Shown piece by piece: positions 5,904-9,867 of a stretch of 9,867 bases of DNA. Source of the DNA: Atribacterota bacterium (lineage in GTDB: Bacteria > Atribacterota > Phoenicimicrobiia > Phoenicimicrobiales > Phoenicimicrobiaceae); the NCBI GenBank assembly GCA_030599445.1, contig JAUVOA010000036.1:1-9867 (forward strand). The letters are read 5' to 3'. Under the pieces are notes generated by a model, which was given only the letters and a program-made list of their open reading frames with translations, had not been told where the DNA came from and searched no databases. Both the position numbers and the translations under genes were made by a program. How positions within the stretch are numbered: position 1 is the first letter of the stretch; every line of letters begins with the position of its first letter.

Positions 5904-7115
5904 ATGTCTATAAATACTGAGGAATTTTACTCTGTCTTAGCTTCAAAAATGGAAGCTTCAGCTATTCGCGAAATTTTGAAATTAGTTCAAAATCCGGAAG
6001 TAATATCTTTAGCGGGAGGAATGCCGGATCCCGTAACTTTTCCAGTAGAAGATATAAAGGAAATATCCCAGAATATTTTTACTAATAAAAGTGCTCAAGC
6101 CTTACAGTATAGCAGCACTGAAGGGTTACCTGAATTAAGAAAATGTATTTTAGATCATTTAGCAAAAGACGGCAATAATGGGGAGTTAGAAAATATAATT
6201 ATTAGTTCCGGTTCCCAACAAGGATTAGATTTAGTAGGTAAAACATTTTTAAGTCCCGGAGATATTGCAATAGTAGAATTGCCCAGTTATTTGGCTGCTT
6301 TAAACGCTTTTCATAGTTATGGAGGAGAATTAGTAGGTATACCTATGGATGAAGATGGGATGCGGATTGATATTTTAGAGGAAAAACTTATACAACTTAA
6401 AAATAAAGGAAAAAAAGTTAAGTTTATTTATACCATTTCTAATTTTCAAAATCCTGCAGGAGTAACTATGTCTCTGGCTCGACGAAAGAAGATAATCGAA
6501 GTTGCTCATAAATTTAATGTATTTATTGTAGAAGATAATCCTTATGAAAAACTCAGATTCGAAGGAGAACTAATTCCCTCTATATATTCTTTAGAAAAAA
6601 ATGGTTCTGTTATTAGTTTGGGTACTTTTTCCAAGATATTATGTCCCGGCTTGCGATTGGCTTGGATTTTAGGCAACAAAGAAATAATAAGGAAGATGGC
6701 TATACTGAAACAAGCAACCGATTTATGTACCAGTATCTTAAGTCAATTAATTGCTTATGAGTATTGTCAATCAGATAAATTAGAAGAAAACATCAAATCT
6801 AATATTCAAATTTATAAGAGAAAAAGAGATGTAATGCTAAATGCTTTAGAGAAATATTTTCCAAAAGAAGCTGTCTGGACTAAACCGCAAGGTGGATTTT
6901 TTATAGTTGCTACTTTACCTGAATATATAGATACCGGAGAAATGTTTAAAGGGGCAATTGAAGAGAATGTAGCTTATGTGCCTGGTGCTCCATTTTTTGC
7001 TGATGGAAAAGGTCAAAATACTATGCGGCTTTCTTTCTGTTTCCCAAGTGTGGAAGATATTGATGAGGGAATTAAAAAATTAGGAAATGTAATCAAGAAG
7101 AAAATAAAAAACTAA
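5904..7115 (+). CDS. PLP-dependent class I/II aminotransferase (LysN/2-aminoadipate aminotransferase-like)
   Basis: This 403-residue cytoplasmic enzyme of fold type I moves an amino group between an amino acid and a 2-oxo acid. Visible features are the N-terminal segment ISLAGGMPDP typical of the LysN/KAT-II/MocR-like subgroup, the cofactor phosphate loop SSGSQQGLD (about residues 101-109), SNFQNPAG with N183, EDNPYE with D211 and Y214 contacting the PLP pyridine ring, the Schiff-base lysine K244 in GTFSK, and R375 in NTMRLSF for the substrate carboxylate. All key residues are present. The subgroup is often broad, covering aminoadipate, aromatic and branched-chain amino acids, so the substrate cannot be read off. 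It lies between a sigma-54 promoter and ptb-buk, so supplying 2-oxo acids from (branched-chain) amino acids for acyl-CoA and ATP formation is the best inference. ATG 5904 was chosen over GTG 5895 because of the AAGGAG position. Confidence 0.92.
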   Translation: MSINTEEFYSVLASKMEASAIREILKLVQNPEVISLAGGMPDPVTFPVEDIKEISQNIFTNKSAQALQYSSTEGLPELRKCILDHLAKDGNNGELENIIISSGSQQGLDLVGKTFLSPGDIAIVELPSYLAALNAFHSYGGELVGIPMDEDGMRIDILEEKLIQLKNKGKKVKFIYTISNFQNPAGVTMSLARRKKIIEVAHKFNVFIVEDNPYEKLRFEGELIPSIYSLEKNGSVISLGTFSKILCPGLRLAWILGNKEIIRKMAILKQATDLCTSILSQLIAYEYCQSDKLEENIKSNIQIYKRKRDVMLNALEKYFPKEAVWTKPQGGFFIVATLPEYIDTGEMFKGAIEENVAYVPGAPFFADGKGQNTMRLSFCFPSVEDIDEGIKKLGNVIKKKIKN

Positions 7116-7134
7116 GAATCCAGAAACCTAATTA

Positions 7135-7165
7135 GTATCGCGTATCGAGTATCGAGTATCGCGCG
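7135..7165 (+). repeat. 7-bp-period tandem repeat
   Basis: Units GTATCGC, GTATCGA, GTATCGA and GTATCGC are in exact register, followed by a part-matching GCG. The array begins 19 bp after the aminotransferase stop and is the same GTATC family as 3639-3673. It is the first element of the 312-bp gap before ptb. Confidence 0.78.
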
Positions 7166-7205
7166 AAGAAGGAAGAAGACAGAAAAAATTATTAGCAGAT
7201 AAAAA

Positions 7206-7258
7206 GTAGGGGTTTGATTTATCAAACACATTTCGGGTCGAATAAATTCGATCCCTAC
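7206..7258. repeat. Clover-leaf inverted repeat element (MITE-like)
   Basis: The outer arms GTAGGG (7206-7211) and CCCTAC (7253-7258) enclose two perfect inner palindromes: GTTTGAT-TT-ATCAAAC at 7212-7227 and TCGAAT-AA-ATTCGA at 7238-7251. A short spacer with CATTTCGGG lies between them. GGG at 7235-7237 can alternatively pair with CCC at 7253-7255, with T7252 bulged. A three-stem layout with GTAGGG/CCCTAC ends resembles small dispersed non-coding repeats I recall from several bacterial groups; that recognition is from memory of the pattern, not a search. It could also act as an RNA structure within the aminotransferase-ptb transcript. Confidence 0.7.
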
Positions 7259-7285
7259 ACCAGATTTGTGGAAATAACATAAAAC

Positions 7286-7327
7286 ACCATAAACTGTAAA
7301 CCGAAAACCGGTAACCGAAAACTTACA
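7286..7327 (+). repeat. 7-bp-period tandem repeat, ACCGAAA type
   Basis: Six units in exact 7-bp register: ACCATAA, ACTGTAA, ACCGAAA, ACCGGTA, ACCGAAA and ACTTACA. The unit sequence differs from the GTATCGA and GCGTATA versions, but the period is the same. Confidence 0.68.
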
Positions 7328-7360
7328 TTAAGCATAGCGACTATTTACTAACAACTAATT

Positions 7361-7400
7361 TAATTTGCTAATTGGTCAATTGCTTAATCGGTCAATTATT
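7361..7400 (+). repeat. 8-bp-period tandem repeat
   Basis: Five units in exact register: TAATTTGC, TAATTGGT, CAATTGCT, TAATCGGT and CAATTATT. The family and orientation match the array before the activator gene at 3725-3780, again just upstream of a start codon. No separate promoter for ptb can be defended in this gap. Confidence 0.72.
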
Positions 7401-7427
7401 TTTTTAATAAAGAGGTGATCAGGAAAA

Positions 7428-8345
7428 ATGTTAAAAACCTTTGATGAAGTTTTAAATAAAGCCAAAGAGTACGGTCCTAAAAAAATGGCAGTTGCTTCTG
7501 CAGGAGCAGAAGATGTGTTAAAGGCAGTTGAAGCTGCCCGAAAAGAAGGATTAACCGATTCAATTTTAGTCGGCGATAAAAAAGAGATTATTCAGATAGC
7601 TGAAAAAATGGGGATCGACCCTGCTAATTATGAAATAATTGATAATCCGGATAAAACAGAAACTGCCCGGTGTGCTGTAGAATTAGTCCGAAATAAAAAG
7701 GCATCCATATTAATGAAAGGTATGATGGGAACAGCAAGGCTTTTAAAGGCTGTTTTAGATAAAGAGATTGGTTTACGAACCAACAGATTGCTCAGCCATG
7801 TTTATACCCTGCAGATTAAAGGTTATGGTCGTTTACTTACTATGACTGATGGAGCCATGAGCATCAGCCCGGATTTAAAACAAAAAGCCCAGATAATTCA
7901 GAATGCTATTTATTATGCTCATTCAATGGGAATCGAGAAGCCTAAAGTGGCAGCTGTTGCAGCATTAGAATTAGTGAATCCTGATATGCCGGCTACTATC
8001 GATGCAGCTTGTTTGGCTAAAATGAGCGAGAGGGGACAGATTGTAGGTGGGATAGTGGACGGGCCATTAGGTTTTGATAATGCCATTTCCAAGGAAGCAG
8101 CAAAGCATAAGAGAGTTGAAAGCCCGGTTTCAGGAGAAGTAGATATTGTATTAGTACCGAATATTGAATCAGGGAATATTTTTGCTAAGGGTTTAGTTTA
8201 TTTAGCTAAAACAGTACCTGCGGGACTGCTCCTGGGTGCAAAAGCTCCCGTAGTGTTAGTTTCTCGCTCAGACACTGCACAGTCAAAATTATATTCTATC
8301 GCTCTGGGAGTATTAATGAGCGAGATGACCAAAACAAAATTTTAA
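7428..8345 (+). CDS. ptb: Phosphate butyryltransferase (phosphotransbutyrylase)
   Basis: This cytoplasmic enzyme converts butyryl-CoA (or isobutyryl-, isovaleryl- and related acyl-CoA) plus phosphate to acyl phosphate and CoA, the step before butyrate kinase. The 305-residue length is normal for the Ptb branch of the phosphate acetyl/butyryl transferase family. Family segments visible are ILMKGMMGT at 94-102 followed by LRTNRLLSHV, MTDGAMSISP at 139-148, IVDGPLGFDNA at 209-219, VPNIESGN at 243-250 and VLVSRSD at 276-282. The start has an AGAGGTGAT ribosome binding site (7411-7419) at 8-nt spacing, and buk uses the same motif. buk follows 34 bp later. The pair plus an adjacent aminotransferase and sigma-54 activator suggests branched-chain acyl-CoA substrates, but acyl specificity is not readable from sequence. 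Confidence 0.95.
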   Translation: MLKTFDEVLNKAKEYGPKKMAVASAGAEDVLKAVEAARKEGLTDSILVGDKKEIIQIAEKMGIDPANYEIIDNPDKTETARCAVELVRNKKASILMKGMMGTARLLKAVLDKEIGLRTNRLLSHVYTLQIKGYGRLLTMTDGAMSISPDLKQKAQIIQNAIYYAHSMGIEKPKVAAVAALELVNPDMPATIDAACLAKMSERGQIVGGIVDGPLGFDNAISKEAAKHKRVESPVSGEVDIVLVPNIESGNIFAKGLVYLAKTVPAGLLLGAKAPVVLVSRSDTAQSKLYSIALGVLMSEMTKTKF

Positions 8346-8379
8346 TAAGACTGGATGAGCTAAAAGAGGTGATATTTTT

Positions 8380-9453
8380 ATGACCAAAGATTATAAAATA
8401 TTAGTGATAAATCCCGGGTCTACTTCCACCAAAGTAGCATTATTCTCTAATGAGCAATTACTATTTGATAAGAAGATTGAGCATGGTAATGAGAAATTAT
8501 CCGTTTTCCATAAGATTATCGACCAATATGAGTTTCGGTTAGCAATAATTTTGAATTTCTTAAAAGAAAAAAGGATTGAACATTCTACTCTTGATGCGGT
8601 AGTGGGTAGGGGAGGATTGTTAAAGCCAATCGCCAGTGGTACTTATCGGGTAAATGAAAAGATGTTAGAAGATCTCCATATAGGAGTAAGTGGTGAACAC
8701 GCTTCTAATTTAGGGGGATTACTTGCTCATGGAATTGCTGAGAAGTTGTCTATACCTTCTTATATAGTTGACCCTGTAGTAATAGACGAAATGAAACCTA
8801 TCGCCAGGATTTCAGGTATGCCAGAAATTCCTCGAATTAGCATACTTCATGCTTTAAATCAAAAAGCAGTTGCGCGAAAAGCAGCATTAGATTTAGGAAA
8901 AAAGTACGAGAAGTTAAATTTTATTGTCGCTCACTTAGGTGGAGGAATTTCAGTGGGAGTTCATTTTAAGGGAAATATTATAGATGTCAATAATGCTCTT
9001 AACGGAGAAGGACCTTTTACTCCCGAAAGGAGTGGCGGAGTACCTGTGGGTGCTCTGGTAGAACTTTGTTTTTCCGGAAAATTTACCAAGGATGAGATTA
9101 TGAGAAAGGTAAAAGGTAAAGGTGGATTAGTAGCTTATTTAAACACTAATGATATTAGAGAAGTAATAAAGATGATTGGACAGGGAGACAAAAAAGCAAA
9201 ATTGATATTAGAGGCCATGGCTTATCAAGTAGCTAAAGAAATCGGAGCAGGGGCTACAGTATTGAAAGGCCAGATAGATGCTATCATTTTAACCGGGGGG
9301 ATAGCATATAATAATGAATTTGTTAATATGGTAAGAGATAGAGTGAGTTTTTTATCTTTAGTTATGGTCTATCCGGGAGAGGAAGAGATGTTGGCTCTAT
9401 GTAGCGGTGCCTTAAGAGTTTTAAAAGGAGAAGAGGTGGAAAAGATATATTGA
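8380..9453 (+). CDS. buk: Butyrate kinase (branched-chain fatty acid kinase)
   Basis: This enzyme transfers phosphate from butyryl phosphate (or a branched acyl phosphate) to ADP, yielding ATP and the free acid. It is the energy-conserving end of the pathway started by Ptb. The 357 residues match the usual length. It belongs to the acetate/sugar kinase/Hsc70/actin fold. Visible are phosphate 1 NPGSTSTK at 11-18, VGRGG at 75-79, DPVVIDEM at 131-138 with HALNQKA at 157-163, phosphate 2 HLGGGIS at 185-191, NGEGPFTPERSGG at 208-220 and adenosine motif LTGGIAYN at 304-311. All motifs are intact. The ribosome binding site AGAGGTGAT (8365-8373) is 6 nt from the ATG. Its 3' end contains an in-frame-independent AGAGGTGG that serves the next gene, whose probable start overlaps the buk stop. 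Confidence 0.96.
   Translation: MTKDYKILVINPGSTSTKVALFSNEQLLFDKKIEHGNEKLSVFHKIIDQYEFRLAIILNFLKEKRIEHSTLDAVVGRGGLLKPIASGTYRVNEKMLEDLHIGVSGEHASNLGGLLAHGIAEKLSIPSYIVDPVVIDEMKPIARISGMPEIPRISILHALNQKAVARKAALDLGKKYEKLNFIVAHLGGGISVGVHFKGNIIDVNNALNGEGPFTPERSGGVPVGALVELCFSGKFTKDEIMRKVKGKGGLVAYLNTNDIREVIKMIGQGDKKAKLILEAMAYQVAKEIGAGATVLKGQIDAIILTGGIAYNNEFVNMVRDRVSFLSLVMVYPGEEEMLALCSGALRVLKGEEVEKIY
9432..9439 (+). promoter_or_regulatory. Ribosome binding site inside the buk 3' end
   Basis: AGAGGTGG lies 10 nt before an in-frame TTG at 9450, which overlaps the buk stop as TTGA. It is 19 nt from the first ATG at 9459. The spacing favours TTG as the initiator of the P-loop gene. Confidence 0.55.
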
Positions 9454-9867
9454 ATATAATGAGTAAACGTATAAAGATATTTGTAGGAAGTTTTGGAAGT
9501 GGGAAGACAGAAATTGCCATTAATTATTCAATATATTGCAGGAAAAGCCACACCCAGGTTGCTATTGTGGATTTAGATATTGTTAATCCTTATTTTAGAA
9601 CTCGAGAAGTGAAAGATGCTTTAAATCTTAAGGATATAAAAGTGATTTCCCCTGAAGGTGAGATGGCTTATGCTGATTTACCCCTAATTTCACCCGAAAT
9701 AAAAGGTTTAATCCAGAATTCAGATTATCATTTAATTCTTGATGTAGGGGGAGATGATATAGGAACAGTCGTTTTAGGTAATTTCAGGTATTTCATCAAA
9801 GATTTAGATTATGAAATGCTACTGGTAGTAAATCCTTACCGACCTTTTACTCAAAATATCCCTCAAA
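9450..9867 (+). CDS. P-loop NTPase (MinD/CobQ-type), N-terminal part, runs off the right edge
   Basis: About 139 codons are visible and the frame is still open at the end of the window. Near the N-terminus is a Walker A loop GSFGSGKT, then VAIVDLDIVNPYFRTRE, an aspartate-rich segment typical of the SIMIBI/MinD-CobQ class. LILDVGGDDIG further on is a likely Walker B, and LLVVNPYRPFT follows. There is no membrane segment. Starts considered are TTG 9450 with AGAGGTGG 10 nt upstream and TTGA overlap with the buk stop, or ATG 9459, which lacks its own ribosome binding site; I prefer TTG with moderate confidence. Proteins of this type are, to my recollection, found beside ptb-buk and 2-oxoacid:ferredoxin oxidoreductase genes in anaerobes, where their role is not established. 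An assembly or cofactor-insertion role for the oxidoreductase is a guess. Confidence 0.8.
   Translation, partial: MNIMSKRIKIFVGSFGSGKTEIAINYSIYCRKSHTQVAIVDLDIVNPYFRTREVKDALNLKDIKVISPEGEMAYADLPLISPEIKGLIQNSDYHLILDVGGDDIGTVVLGNFRYFIKDLDYEMLLVVNPYRPFTQNIPQ

Noticed and set aside
7373..7408. Promoter for ptb: either ATTGGTCAATTGCTT as sigma-54, or TTGCTT-N17-TTTAAT as a sigma-70 type
   Set aside because: The GG to GC distance is 8 instead of 12 bp for sigma-54. The sigma-70-like pair would start transcription inside the ribosome binding site at 7411-7419. Both are made of repeat units.

Overview
The window is AT-rich bacterial DNA with long stretches of co-directional genes; every supported gene is on the + strand. 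The gene set is a tlyA-nadK-recN housekeeping block followed by a sigma-54-linked phosphotransbutyrylase/butyrate kinase operon. This points to an anaerobic, amino-acid or organic-acid fermenting bacterium. Clostridia-like lineages or an uncultured candidate phylum such as Atribacterota would fit, but the lineage is inference and cannot be fixed from this sequence alone.

Positions 1-1647 form a tight block: the C-terminal end of TlyA (rRNA 2'-O-methyltransferase), a membrane protein with a PD-(D/E)XK-nuclease-like core, and NAD kinase. Both junctions are ATGA stop/start overlaps. After a 157-bp repeat-filled gap comes recN (1805-3520), the SMC-like recombination repair ATPase.

Positions 3798-5267 encode a PAS-AAA+-Fis sigma-54 activator resembling the BkdR group. 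The 431-bp gap after it (5268-5698) holds, in order, short tandem repeats, an unremarkable AT-rich stretch, a cluster of ATTGC/GCAAT dyads that could be the activator's enhancer, an intrinsic-terminator-like hairpin, and a near-consensus -24/-12 sigma-54 promoter. This promoter sits just upstream of a 60-codon butyrate kinase fragment (5699-5881). A class I/II PLP aminotransferase (5904-7115) follows.

After a further 312-bp gap (7116-7427) containing repeats and a clover-leaf inverted repeat come phosphate butyryltransferase (7428-8345), full-length butyrate kinase (8380-9453) and the start of a P-loop NTPase running off the end. Inferred pathway: the aminotransferase makes 2-oxo acids from amino acids; an oxidoreductase outside the window would make acyl-CoA; Ptb converts acyl-CoA to acyl phosphate; Buk makes ATP plus a (branched-chain) fatty acid. 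The sigma-54 activator would switch this on in response to a ligand of its PAS domain.

The least ordinary property of the window is its intergenic DNA. All four gaps are filled with degenerate short tandem repeats of exact 7-bp or 8-bp period, in related but non-identical versions. The other points of interest are the promoter-proximal truncated butyrate kinase, the clover-leaf repeat and the membrane-bound nuclease-like protein.
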